NCBI RefSeq assembly: GCF_002980525.1
Contig: NZ_PVBQ01000006.1
Coordinates: 248,001 to 312,000, forward strand
Source of the DNA: Sphingobacterium haloxyli
Lineage (GTDB): Bacteria; Bacteroidota; Bacteroidia; Sphingobacteriales; Sphingobacteriaceae
Direction: 5' to 3'
DNA length: 64,000 nt
Of the stretch, positions 43,576-53,500 are shown in pieces. A program made the position numbers and the translations under genes. The notes under the pieces were generated by a model that saw nothing but the letters and a program-made list of their open reading frames with translations, did not search any database and was not told where the DNA came from. How positions within the stretch are numbered: position 1 is the first letter of the stretch; each line of letters starts with the position of its first letter.

Positions 43576-44805
43576 ATGACATTTTTTAAGAGAAGACACT
43601 TTTTAAAGGCATTGACTGTTGGCTCGGTGGCGGCCGCCATGCCAAAAGCGGGTACAGCAATGGAAATGCTGGGCCGTGACCTGCCGGACGACGGCGCTTT
43701 TTCGTTACTGACTCCGCCCTACTTGCAGCATCTTGCAACGGATGGGGTCACTGTATGCTGGATCACGGATAAGCCCGCTTTCAGCCATGTCGAGTACTGG
43801 CCGGCAGACGCGCCTCAGGACGTTAAGGTCCAGCACACGGCGAAGGACGGGCTCGTGCTGGCTAACAACAGAATAAATAAAATCAGGCTGTCCGGTCTTA
43901 AACCCGGACAATCATACGCCTATCGTGTGGTCAGCAAGGAAATTGTTGAGTTTAAGGCGTATTCAAAAACGTTCGGACCCACCGTCACAAGCGAAACGTT
44001 CAGCTTCCGGACGGTAGATCCGCATAGCAAGACAGCGGCTTTGCTGGTGATGAACGATGTGCACGACCGCCCTCATTCGTTTGCGGTGCTCGAAGGCCTA
44101 TATGGTAGTAAGGATTATCAGGAGGTGCTTCTGAATGGGGATACATTTGATTACCAAACCGGAGAACAGCAACTGATTGACCACCTGATTAAGCCCTGCA
44201 CGGCACTTTTTGCGTCTAACAAGCCGTTTATGTTAATGCGCGGCAACCACGAAACCAGGGGCGACTTCGCATACGCGCTTGGACAATATTTCGAGAATAT
44301 TGACGACAGGGCGTACTTTGCCTTTACGCGTGGCCCCGTGTTCTTCGTGGCGCTCGACACGGGAGAAGATAAGGCCGATGATGCCGATGCGTACCACGGT
44401 ATGGCTAAATTTGATGAATTTAGGGAGAAGCAGGCGGCTTGGTTAAAAACGGTGCTTGAATCGGCCGAGGCTAAAAAGGCACGCTATCGGGTGGTGCTCA
44501 TGCATATCCCGCCGTATCACTCGGGCGACTGGCACGGCACGATGCATTGCCGGAAGGTCTTTGGGCCGGTTCTGGCCAATGGTCATGTAGACCTAGTGAT
44601 CAGCGGGCACACGCATCGCTACGGCGTGCACGAGGCCCAGGAAGACCATCCATATCCTATCATGATTGGCGGCGGCCCGAAGGAAGGTCAACGTACGATC
44701 GTTAAGGTGGAGGCGAACCAGGACGGTCTGGAAGCGCAGCTGATACTGGAAACAAAGGAAACGGTGGGCAGGGTGTTATTGAAACCCCGCCAACTAAGGG
44801 GATAA
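43576..44805 (+). CDS. Exported metallophosphoesterase, purple-acid-phosphatase type, 409 aa
   Basis: N-terminal twin-arginine-like signal (KRRHFLKALTVGSVAAAMPK). An FN3-like domain at ~40-150 (VTVCWITDKPAFSHVEYWPA; LSGLKPGQSYAYRVVS) is typical of purple acid phosphatases. The calcineurin-like catalytic domain shows the metal-binding set: MNDVHDRPH, NGDTFDY, RGNHETRG, MHIPPYHSGD and SGHTHRYG, all present. The start at 43576 is chosen because the longer frame overlaps susD. As the only enzyme of this susCD locus it probably removes phosphate from, or cleaves a phosphodiester in, the imported compound (inference). Confidence 0.9.
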   Translation: MTFFKRRHFLKALTVGSVAAAMPKAGTAMEMLGRDLPDDGAFSLLTPPYLQHLATDGVTVCWITDKPAFSHVEYWPADAPQDVKVQHTAKDGLVLANNRINKIRLSGLKPGQSYAYRVVSKEIVEFKAYSKTFGPTVTSETFSFRTVDPHSKTAALLVMNDVHDRPHSFAVLEGLYGSKDYQEVLLNGDTFDYQTGEQQLIDHLIKPCTALFASNKPFMLMRGNHETRGDFAYALGQYFENIDDRAYFAFTRGPVFFVALDTGEDKADDADAYHGMAKFDEFREKQAAWLKTVLESAEAKKARYRVVLMHIPPYHSGDWHGTMHCRKVFGPVLANGHVDLVISGHTHRYGVHEAQEDHPYPIMIGGGPKEGQRTIVKVEANQDGLEAQLILETKETVGRVLLKPRQLRG

Positions 44806-44826
44806 TACCCTGTTTCGTGGATATAG

Positions 44827-44858
44827 ATAGCTGTCCGGTTCGCTGGACAGCTATTTTT
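44827..44858 (+). terminator. Intrinsic terminator of the 36.4-44.8 kb operon
   Basis: Perfect 10-bp stem ATAGCTGTCC / GGACAGCTAT with an 8-nt loop and a T-run, 21 bp after the metallophosphoesterase stop. Confidence 0.9.
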
Positions 44859-44950
44859 GTTTGTATGCCTGTTCCGTTTCGACTACTGGTTGCTTGCGTA
44901 GGCACGAATGCGAATACCCCGTTATTGCGGGGACGGACGACGAAGCGATC

Positions 44951-45751
44951 TTAGAAGTCCGGTGTTAGGTTGTAAAGATGTTGAGTTGTTAAGGGTGCGC
45001 TATATTCCCTTTCGCCCATGGCTAAAGATATTCCTGCCTGATGGCGCAAATATTGATATCCTTGGAAATCCGTGTGGTCAATAGGCTCCTCGAACCAGTG
45101 GATGCCGAGTTCACGGGCGGCCCTCGCTAGGGATAACGCGTCTGGTACCTTCATCCCTTGGTTAGCATCCATCATGATTCCGATATCTTGGCCTACAGCT
45201 TCCCGAACACGCCTTAACCGTTCTAAATCTTCTTTCCAGTCTGGTTTTCCTACTTTTATTTTTACCGCTTTAAAACCACGTTGTTTATAATCGGTAGCTT
45301 CGGCCATAAGTTCGTCAATGGTATACGAGCTCCAACCGCCGCTTCCATAAATTGGGATTGGGCGTGCAGCTCCTCCAAGAACTTTCCAAATGGGTTGTCC
45401 TAATATTTTGCACCACGCATCCCACATCGCTATATTGAAAGCGGATTGTGCCCATCGGTTTATCCCCTCTAGTCCGAAATATTCGTTGTTTTGATTTATA
45501 CGCTCAAAACAGCCCGTCATATCATGTACATGTTCGCCTATAACCATCTCGCCTATGTCTTTCAAAGCGCCAATTATTGCTCTGGGGCTGTACTGAAAGC
45601 TGAGAAGGTACGATTCTCCGATTACGCCTGACGCGGTCTCGATCCGTAAAACAATAAAGGAAATTTCGGTAAGTGTGTGCGTCGCGTCTGCTATCGGCTT
45701 GCTCAAGGAAGCATTGGCCTTGTATAATGTGAAGTTCTTAATTTTAATCAT
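44951..45751 (-). pseudogene. Enolase-superfamily (mandelate racemase-like) gene, 3' truncated, 266 aa
   Basis: N-terminal capping domain and the first part of the barrel of a mandelate racemase-type sugar-acid dehydratase. The start at 45751 (MIKIKNFTLYKANASL) is preferred to an upstream TTG. Visible catalytic residues are K164 and K166 (AVKIKVG), and metal ligands D195 (MMDAN), E221 (WFEEP) and E247 (MGERE), the same positions as in Pseudomonas mandelate racemase. The frame stops at residue 266, whereas the family runs to about 360-400; the catalytic Asp/His pair (D270/H297 in mandelate racemase) and the end of the barrel are missing. The product is therefore very probably inactive. An 83-bp piece and the missing C-terminus reappear, broken, at 57053-57321. 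Confidence 0.85.
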
Positions 45752-45820
45752 ATAGTAATCCAAACTTACAAGGTAGATAGTGTATTAAAAATAGGTGTCC
45801 TGTGGTATCCTGTTGCGGCA

Positions 45821-45908
45821 CCTCGACCGCGAAGCCATATTGATCTACGCCGCCAACAATACCCTGAAGCATCTGCTGGGAGTTTTCTCAATCATCGATT
45901 CCTTATAG
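45821..45908 (+). pseudogene. Fragment of a diverged DUF5675-family gene
   Basis: Sixty ungapped bases (45821-45880) align with 20051-20110 of the intact DUF5675 gene, 48 of 60 identical by hand count. In frame it reads REAILIYAANNTLKHLLG against REAILIHAANNAMKQLLG, and a stop follows at 45906. Many changes are silent or conservative, so this is the remains of a separate paralogue rather than a fresh copy. No start codon or N-terminal part is present. Confidence 0.7.
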
Positions 45909-45994
45909 CAATTATCGTTGTTTTTTTTGTATTTTGCGAGCGCAACTTATATAAACTGCTTCATTATTTAATGATAAATTAACAAGCTAACCGT

Positions 45995-46002
45995 TACATT
46001 TG
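45995..46002 (+). promoter_or_regulatory. Promoter -7 box of the sigma factor gene at 46026
   Basis: TACATTTG is an exact TAnnTTTG match 24 bp before the start codon. The upstream -33 region is AT-rich without a clear TTTG. Confidence 0.5.
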
Positions 46003-46025
46003 CCGATGCAACCGGTTCAAGGAAA

Positions 46026-46634
46026 ATGACTACAAGGAAGAACATATCGAGAGAGACTCTCTTAAAGCTTAAAAGCGGGGATACGAAAGCCTTTGTTGAG
46101 ATATATGATGCCTATCATAAGGGTATTTTCCTTTTCATTCATAAATATCTGCGAGACGATATGTCAACAGAAGATATCGTGCACGAAGTCTTCATGAAAA
46201 TATGGGAAGTAAAAGAGAGGGTCGACCCGGATAAATCATTTATAGCTTATATGTACCGTATTGCTAGAAACGCTACTTATAAAGAATTGAAAAAGCGTTT
46301 GGAACATGCCTCGTTGGATATTTTCGAAAGGGAGGGGATCGAACCCTTAGCAACGGAATCTTTGGAAGAGACCTACCAAGCAAAAGAGTATGACTTGCTC
46401 TTTGATCATGCGGTAAAGTCTTTACCTCCTCAACGGCAGAAGGTGTTTGTATTATGCCGACAGGAAGGAAAGACTTACGAGGAAGTTGCTAACCAGTTGT
46501 GTATTTCGCCGTATACGGTGAAAGAACACATGTCATTGGCCATGAAATCTATTCAAGATTATATGGGAAAGAAAGCGGGTCTATCTATTTCCCGTACAGC
46601 TTTTATTTGCGCACTAGCGATGGGTATGTTATAG
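46026..46634 (+). CDS. FecI-like ECF RNA polymerase sigma factor, 202 aa, without adjacent anti-sigma gene
   Basis: Sigma region 2 at ~20-85 (AFVEIYDAYHKGIFLFIHKY; STEDIVHEVFMKIWEVKE) and region 4 at ~135-190 (LPPQRQKVFVLCRQEGKTYE; EVANQLCISPYTVKEHMSLA). Unlike the other three sigma genes, no FecR gene follows. Instead it converges with the EEP lipoprotein, the last gene of a fecR-susC-susD operon whose FecR at 55194 has no sigma gene in front. The two are therefore the likely pair, separated by the whole locus (inference). Confidence 0.92.
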   Translation: MTTRKNISRETLLKLKSGDTKAFVEIYDAYHKGIFLFIHKYLRDDMSTEDIVHEVFMKIWEVKERVDPDKSFIAYMYRIARNATYKELKKRLEHASLDIFEREGIEPLATESLEETYQAKEYDLLFDHAVKSLPPQRQKVFVLCRQEGKTYEEVANQLCISPYTVKEHMSLAMKSIQDYMGKKAGLSISRTAFICALAMGML

Positions 46635-46706
46635 CGCCGAAGTTGACGTGTATTGGAAATCTTTGACATAGTAATATTTTTTATGGATGAAGGAATAAAT
46701 GGATTT

Positions 46707-47531
46707 TTAATGCAGTTTAAAGGTAGAAATAACGGGAAAGTGATCTGATTCCTTATATGCGCGTGTGTCAACGGTATAAGATTGTACGGAAAGTCCCGTA
46801 ATGGGCGCGTACATCATATAATCGATTACACTGCGCGGGTTATCTGTTGAAAATGTAAACTGTGAGCAGTTATTGTTGAAACACCCTAAAGTAAGATGCT
46901 GTCGTAAAATACCTATAGTTTCAGAATTGGGCAAAGCATTGAAATCGGCGCCTACAATGACTGGTTCCTGGTATCCCTTAAGGATAGTAACAAAGTCCTT
47001 GGCCTGCTTTAAGCGGTTCGCCTCGTTGCTGAGGTGATCAAAATGGGTACTAATGAAATGAAATTCCTTCCCTTCTTTTTCTACCGTTACTCTTGCTACG
47101 GAGCGGATCTCACCGGGGAGTTCGGCTGTTACACCGAGATTGTAGGCTTTCGTCTCTTTAATGGGGAGGTTGGATAATATGGCATCCCCATATTCACCGC
47201 CATGACGGGGTTCCGCCAGTGCAAAGAAATGTGACATCCCGGTAAGGGTAGCGAGTTCTTTGGCCACGTCACCTACGGCTTGTCCGTTACGGGTAGTAAA
47301 ACGATCTACTTCTTGTAAGGCAACTAAATCGGGTTTATGTTTCTTGATGACTTCCGCTATTTCCTGAAGTTGAGGTGCGTGTAGCCCGCCCTGTCTTGCT
47401 CCCCAGATGTTGTAAGTCATAGTTTTAACAACGACGGCATCTTGTGCAGGAGGTATATCATCGGGGGTGTCTCCGCTTTTTCCGCAGGAGGTCAACAAGA
47501 AAACGAATGTAAGGAAACTTATAAATTTCAT
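46707..47531 (-). CDS. Endonuclease/exonuclease/phosphatase (EEP) family lipoprotein, 274 aa
   Basis: Lipoprotein signal MKFISFLTFVFLLTSC (Cys16). The EEP fold residues are complete: TYNIWG, ALQEVDR (metal Glu), STHFDH, GADFNAL (GDFN-like), IDYMM and ESDHFPV with the catalytic His. The family includes nucleases, sphingomyelinases and phosphatases acting on phosphodiesters; the exact substrate is not readable. The start at 47531 is chosen for the signal peptide; a longer frame to 47594 has no leader logic. It is the last gene of the fecR-susCD operon and probably acts outside the inner membrane on the imported compound. Confidence 0.88.
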   Translation of the reverse strand: MKFISFLTFVFLLTSCGKSGDTPDDIPPAQDAVVVKTMTYNIWGARQGGLHAPQLQEIAEVIKKHKPDLVALQEVDRFTTRNGQAVGDVAKELATLTGMSHFFALAEPRHGGEYGDAILSNLPIKETKAYNLGVTAELPGEIRSVARVTVEKEGKEFHFISTHFDHLSNEANRLKQAKDFVTILKGYQEPVIVGADFNALPNSETIGILRQHLTLGCFNNNCSQFTFSTDNPRSVIDYMMYAPITGLSVQSYTVDTRAYKESDHFPVISTFKLH

Positions 47532-47617
47532 TATTGTGCTATGGTATTTAAAGGGTTCATAATTAATATATTGCCTGCTATTGAGCAATGCCAAATAGCA
47601 GGCAATACCAATCGGTT

Positions 47618-48616
47618 CTAAAAGGCTTCAATCTCCGCGATCGCACTGGTATCTCCATTATTACTGTGGCTATTAACCACTGTAATTCTAAAATACCTGC
47701 CTTTGACGCTTTGCTCAAAATATATCGTGAACTCGGGTGTTGGCGTCGGTTCCAGCGCAGTGGAATAGATGCCCGCCGATTCCCAGACAGAACCATCCTC
47801 GCTGACTTCCACGTTCACCAACCGTGGAAAAAGATAGAAGTTGTGATTCATATTGGTGGGGTTGGTGCCCAAACGACCAAATAACTGTACACCGTGCATT
47901 GTTTGGCTAACACCCATATCTATGCTGACATGATGGGGATGGACCGGACGTTGATTGTTCGCATCCCGCCGCCATTTCGTTAGCCAATTTGTGTTTATAT
48001 CGCCATCGATCGCCTTCCAGGCCGGTCCTTCATCATTGACATCTTCTTCAGACGAGAAGTCATGTATTTCCCAGTCATTTTTGGCGTAGGGTGTATAAGG
48101 ATTGGTAACATAACCGCCACTTACGACATAATAGGTTGTCCGCTTAGACTCTTCAATACGTACGGATCCGGTAGTAGATTGGATAGAAACCGGAATGAGC
48201 ACCGGGCGAGTACCACCAAAATGCAATGGGTTTACCTCCAGACGCGTCGAATTGCTGCCCGTTTTTCCAACAGGAATGGTAACGGTATTTTGAACCAAAC
48301 GATAGCTGTTTTCCGGCGCTATTTCGTAGTTGGTGCCGTTTTGTGTATTGAATGGCTCTACCAATTCCGGTTGTACTTCGAAGGTGATCACCAGATTTTC
48401 TGTTAGTTGGTTAAAGCCACCGTAGCCCGCACCAAATGCTAGCTGGTGCCATTCGTCGGTAATATCGTAGGTTTTTTCAATTGATATGTCACCTGCGGAT
48501 TGCATGAAAACACGCGAATACTGCTCGCTGTCTTCAATGCTGAGTGATTGTGGCTCACACGAGAATAATAGTAAACCCACTCCAATGATAAATATATTTC
48601 TGATTGTTTTTGTCAT
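47618..48616 (-). CDS. DUF1735 and F5/8C-domain surface lipoprotein, 332 aa
   Basis: Lipoprotein signal ending in LLLFSC (Cys20). Residues ~40-170 match the DUF1735 (BT_3987-like N-terminal) domain: ITFEVQPELVEPFNTQNGTN, YEIAPENSYRLVQNTVTIPV, and a later RPVLIPVSIQS. Residues ~190-332 form an F5/8 type C module (EGPAWKAIDGDINTNWLTKW; HVSIDMGVSQTMHGVQLFGR; KGRYFRITVVNSHSN). In Bacteroides, proteins of this layout lie in susCD loci, for example in N-glycan uptake, as surface binding proteins. It follows susD by 18 bp. Confidence 0.88.
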   Translation of the reverse strand: MTKTIRNIFIIGVGLLLFSCEPQSLSIEDSEQYSRVFMQSAGDISIEKTYDITDEWHQLAFGAGYGGFNQLTENLVITFEVQPELVEPFNTQNGTNYEIAPENSYRLVQNTVTIPVGKTGSNSTRLEVNPLHFGGTRPVLIPVSIQSTTGSVRIEESKRTTYYVVSGGYVTNPYTPYAKNDWEIHDFSSEEDVNDEGPAWKAIDGDINTNWLTKWRRDANNQRPVHPHHVSIDMGVSQTMHGVQLFGRLGTNPTNMNHNFYLFPRLVNVEVSEDGSVWESAGIYSTALEPTPTPEFTIYFEQSVKGRYFRITVVNSHSNNGDTSAIAEIEAF

Positions 48617-48634
48617 AACACAATTATTTGTTGA

Positions 48635-50491
48635 TTACCAACCGGGATTCTGTACACAATTGGGATTACGTTCCACCTCGCGCTGCGGTATCGGAAATAG
48701 ATAGAACGCTTTCCTGAATACTCTGCTTTCAAAGGCTGTCCGTTGGAAAAAATTAGGATCGCTATTGGAGGTTCCTCCGTCTACGTTCATGCCGTAGAAA
48801 GGCCCCGCATCTGTTTGCTCGGCAATTTTCCATCTTCGGGTGTCAAAGTAGCGTAGGTGTTCCATCGTGAGTTCGATACGTCTTTCTCTGCGGATTTCCT
48901 GACGCATTTCGGACTGTCCGGGATCACTCGCCAATGCCGGAATACCGCCTCTTTCTCTGATCTGATTTAGGTATTTCAATACGTCAGGATTGCCGGCGTC
49001 ATATTCATTCAGTGCTTCTACATAGTTGAGCAGAACTTCGGCGTAACGCATCATGACATAGGAACGTTGCGCACAGGTTTGGCGTGGATCGTAGGTCGGT
49101 GATACGTTCTTACGGAAAAGATAGCCGGTTTCGGAGTAATCATGTGACCCTCCCTTTCCTGATTCTCCGGTTAAATACAATTGTATTTCGCGTGCGCCAA
49201 GACCAGAAGTTGTATTGATCCAGTCACTACCACTGTACGTGACAGTTGCATAGAAGCGTGGTTCGCGATTGATATACATATTGTGTGTGTTGACACTGCG
49301 CGTAGCTCCTGGTGCGCGAAAGGAGCTAAACCCTGTTTCGCTATAGCCAGAAGAAGTATTGATGATAGGCTCGCCATTGCCATTGTATCCTGTAACGGGA
49401 ATAGCACCGTTGGCCATGCGGTAAGTGTCGACCAGTTGCTGCGTGGGACCCATGCTGGCATATCCACTTGCTAACCGAGGTGTGCATGACCGTTGATAGC
49501 TACATAAACCGTTAGTATTTCTAGCCATGATCCACTCGATGTTCCAAGAATCCAGAAATACATCTCGGTAAGATTGAAAGGCATTAATCTCCCCATTTTG
49601 GATCACTTTATATAACCCCAATTGACCAGATGATTCTGCATAATCTATCACCTCCTTGGCTGCTGCGGCTGCTCTTTGCCATTTTGAGGCAGTCGTTGTG
49701 GTGTTCATCAAAGGCGTGCCATCAGGGTTGACAAATCCGGCGTAGTCGTTATTTCCATTAAATAGGGGGCTTGCCGCGTAAAGTAAGAGTCGGCTTTTGA
49801 TCGCTTTACATAAAATCTGGCTGGCACGACCAAAATCGGCTACCATATCCTGTTGGTTGATATAATGTACAGGGAGATCTTGAGAAGCAAGATCTAGTTC
49901 ACTGACTACGTAATCTACACAAACGTCAAAGGGTGATCGCGGTATTTGCATAACGGGATCGTCTGTCGGTAGATCAGGCGCAATCTCTTCGTCACCCAGT
50001 AGAATCACAGGCCCGTATTGTTTCAGTAATTCTGCATAGAAAAAAGCACGTAAAAATCTGGCTTCGGCTTTACGTTGACGAATCAAGGCTTCTCCTTCTC
50101 GTTCTAAAAGTATTTGCTGGTTGCCGTCGATATTGTTGATAAAGGTGGTCGCAGAACGAATGCCTTTATAGTAATGCTCCCAAAAATTCCAGTAATTGGA
50201 AGCGGCATTCCAATTTCCCAGATTGACGCGGAACGGTGTGTTGCGTTGGGACACGTCTGCATCATCGGAGATGACATCCCACGGTGTGTTATTGGTGCGG
50301 TGTGCTTCGTCCCGGATTTGGTTGTATACACCCGCCAACCATTCTTCGGAGAGGTCGCGCCGGTTGAAAATCTCCTCGATGGTGAGGATGTCATCTGGAA
50401 CTTGGTCAAAGAAGTCCTTATTACAGGCGCTGGTAGCTAAAATCGCAGCAACCAGGAGTAATTTTGCGAAGGTATTTTTTATTTTTTTCAT
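48635..50491 (-). CDS. SusD/RagB-family outer-membrane lipoprotein, 618 aa
   Basis: Lipoprotein signal LLLVAAILATSAC, then NKDFFDQVPDDILTIEEIFN, very similar to the SusD at 30259. Family blocks are HYYKGIRSATTFINNIDGN, KAEARFLRAFFYAELLKQYG, RSPFDVCVDYVVSELDLAS, LLNYVEALNEYDAGN and ERRIELTMEHLRYFDTRRWK, ending NPNCVQNPGW. It follows susC by 19 bp and is the substrate-capturing lid of that transporter. Similarity to the other SusD suggests a related ligand. Confidence 0.95.
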   Translation of the reverse strand: MKKIKNTFAKLLLVAAILATSACNKDFFDQVPDDILTIEEIFNRRDLSEEWLAGVYNQIRDEAHRTNNTPWDVISDDADVSQRNTPFRVNLGNWNAASNYWNFWEHYYKGIRSATTFINNIDGNQQILLEREGEALIRQRKAEARFLRAFFYAELLKQYGPVILLGDEEIAPDLPTDDPVMQIPRSPFDVCVDYVVSELDLASQDLPVHYINQQDMVADFGRASQILCKAIKSRLLLYAASPLFNGNNDYAGFVNPDGTPLMNTTTTASKWQRAAAAAKEVIDYAESSGQLGLYKVIQNGEINAFQSYRDVFLDSWNIEWIMARNTNGLCSYQRSCTPRLASGYASMGPTQQLVDTYRMANGAIPVTGYNGNGEPIINTSSGYSETGFSSFRAPGATRSVNTHNMYINREPRFYATVTYSGSDWINTTSGLGAREIQLYLTGESGKGGSHDYSETGYLFRKNVSPTYDPRQTCAQRSYVMMRYAEVLLNYVEALNEYDAGNPDVLKYLNQIRERGGIPALASDPGQSEMRQEIRRERRIELTMEHLRYFDTRRWKIAEQTDAGPFYGMNVDGGTSNSDPNFFQRTAFESRVFRKAFYLFPIPQREVERNPNCVQNPGW

Positions 50492-50510
50492 TCTCTTTGA
50501 GATCAGGATT

Positions 50511-53500
50511 TTAAAAGTCTAGTGTAAAACCAAGAGTATACGAGGCGGTTAGCGGATACTTGGTTCCGCGTCCTTCTGGCAGCTCAACATCCCAAAATTT
50601 GAACGGACTCCACGTGACTAGATTGTAGCCAGCGAAGAAGATATTGGCATTGTCGATTTTGGCACGTTTTACCCAAGTTCTGGGCAATGTATAGGTAAGT
50701 TGCAAGGTTTTTAACCTGACATACCGACCGTTTTTGACCCACCAGTTGCTCTCGACAAAATTGTTGTTCGGATTACCGTCGCTCAATCGCGGGTAGAAAG
50801 CATCTTGTCGAGGATTTTCGATCGTCCACCGATCTTCGATGTTATTCAGTAAGTTCCCCCGGTTCAAGCCGTGCTGAAAAGGCATCAGCCCCTCACCGTT
50901 CATGCGGATATCTACGTTGCCCACACCTTGAAAAAGTGTCGATAAGGAAAGTGCTTTATAGCCAATAGTAAATCCAGCACCATAAACCCATTCAGGAATT
51001 GTACCATAACCATAAGGTATTTTATCGAAGTCGTCGATAATGCCATCACCGTTGACATCCTGAAAGCGAATGTCGCCTGGACGTACGGTGCCGGGATGCA
51101 GCGGACCGTTTTCGATTTCTTCCTGATTTTCAAATAAACCCGTAGCTACGAAACCAAAGCGTTGCCCGACTTTACGGCCTCGTCGATCTAGCCATGGATA
51201 CATCGGTGTCGGTTGGTCGTTTTCAACGATGAGATTACGGTTATAAGTAACATTTCCAACAAGCTGTAAACGCAGCTCGTTGAATTGCCTATTGAACGTG
51301 ACGTTGGCGTCGAAACCTTTATTGTCTATCACACCGAGATTACCCAATGGTAGCGTTTGTAGACCTAAGTAGGCGGGCACTGCACCGCGCTGCAAAAAGA
51401 TGCCTTCGCGTCTTTCTTTGAAGAAATCAAGTTGAACGTTTAACGCGTTGTTTAAGACTTGCAGGTCTAGGCCAAGATTGGATTTGGTAGCTGTTTCCCA
51501 AGTGACATTCACGCCGTAATCGCCTATGTTGTGTGAGCGCAAAAAGGCATCGTTTCCTCTATCGCGACCAAATAGATAGCCTCCGCTACTGGAGGTGGAT
51601 ATGGTAGACAGGTAAGCGAACCGCCTGCCGGTAATTTGACTGTTCCCTACTTTACCGTGTGAGAAACGTAGCTTGAATAGGTTAACCGCGTCTTTCAAAG
51701 GCTCGAAGAAAGGTTCTTCGCTCAGCACCCAGGCGACACCGCCGGAAGGAAAAAAGCCGAACCGATGATCGGGGGCAAAGTTTTCTGATCCATTATAGCC
51801 GAAATTGGCATCAATAAAGTATCGGTTGTCATAGCCATAAGTAGCGCGCCCAGCCAAACCGAGAAATCGGTAAGGTAGTGAAGCGGTTAGATCGCCTGCT
51901 TGGGAGTTGAGCTCGTCGCTTTGATTGTACAACAACATCCCTGTAACGTCGTGCTTGCCAAAGGACTTATTGTAATTCAGGGCACCTTCCCAATAAATAG
52001 TACGTGTACCTTCGCTAGATCTGTTAAAGGAAAGAAAGCGATCGCCGCGGTAAGTTTCTTCGTATAGCATGCTGCCATCGGTATCGCGGCCTGTTGCGAT
52101 AAAAGTATCTGGCCGGCGTGTACGCCTCATGGATGTATAATTGTAGACATCAAAAGAAAACATGGCGGTCGCGGAAAGGCCATCTGTAATGAACGGTAGT
52201 TCTTGTGTAGCACGGAGATTAGAAAACAATTGATTACGCCATTGATTGGCATAACCTGTTTGGGTAATCAATGCATAGGGGTTTTGCAATGACCCAGAAC
52301 GCTGATCGGCAATTTTTCCGTCTTCATACATTACCGGATGTACGACTGGTGTCATGTACCATAGGCCCTCCACTATGTTGTCTTGAGTCGTCCCTGGAAT
52401 ATTGATGTTGAGCAAATGACCGTTAATGCCTAATTCCACCTTCGTTGTGTTGCTGGCTTGTACGGTAAGGTTACTGCTTAGGTTGTAACGCGATCGACGC
52501 GACCTGTTGTCATAATCGGCATCGCCTTGCTTATATAAACCCAGTTCGTCTAGGTAACTCACGCCGACATAGTAGTTGGTTCGATCTGATCCGCCGTTGA
52601 TATTCATATTGCCTCGGCGCTGGTAGCCCCATTTGTTAAATGTCGCGGCGGTCCAATCGACGTTGGGATAAAGATACGGGTCAGTACCCTCAGCGGTCAT
52701 ACGGATTACATCGTCGCTGTAGATCGGTGCAGCTCCGCGGTTGGTCAAGGCTTCATTGGACATGCGCATGAAGGTAGCGCCATCTGCAAATTCAGGCATC
52801 TGGGTGAAGGTTGTCAAACCATCGTAATACCGGAAACCAAATTTCGGTTTGCCTGCGGTACCCTTTTTGGTGGTAATGAGTACTACGCCGTTGGCACCAC
52901 GCACCCCATACACAGCGGTAGCTGCCGCATCTTTTAAGATGGTGAAATTTTCTATGTCCTCCGGATCGATGTTGGCCATGTCGCGCGGGACGCCATCGAC
53001 CAACACAAGTGGGCGACTGAGCCCCTGACTGAAAGTGGATATGCCGCGGATAAATACGTCTGAGTTGTCAAACCCTGGTTCGCCACTGCGTTGTACAGCA
53101 ACTACACCTGCTAATCGTCCGGCTAAAACGTTCGTTAGGTTTGCGGCGGGTACTTGCAATTCACTGGGATTCACACTGGATTGGGCACCTACGACGCTAA
53201 TTTTCTTTTGCGTACCGAAGCCCACGACTACGACTTCATCGATGCCTGATTCGGTGGGAGTGAGGGTTACGTCGATAACTTGCCGATTGCCAATGGACTG
53301 CTCATGTGGTTTATACCCTAGGGAAGCAAATACCAATACAGAATGTGGAGGAACGGACAGGATATACCGCCCATTGAGATCTGTTGTCGTCCCGATACTC
53401 GGTCTATCTTTTAGGGATACTGAGACCCCAGCCATGACGTTTCCTGTACTGTCGCGGACTGTCCCGCGTACTTCGACGTTGCTTTGAGCGTAGAGGGTTT

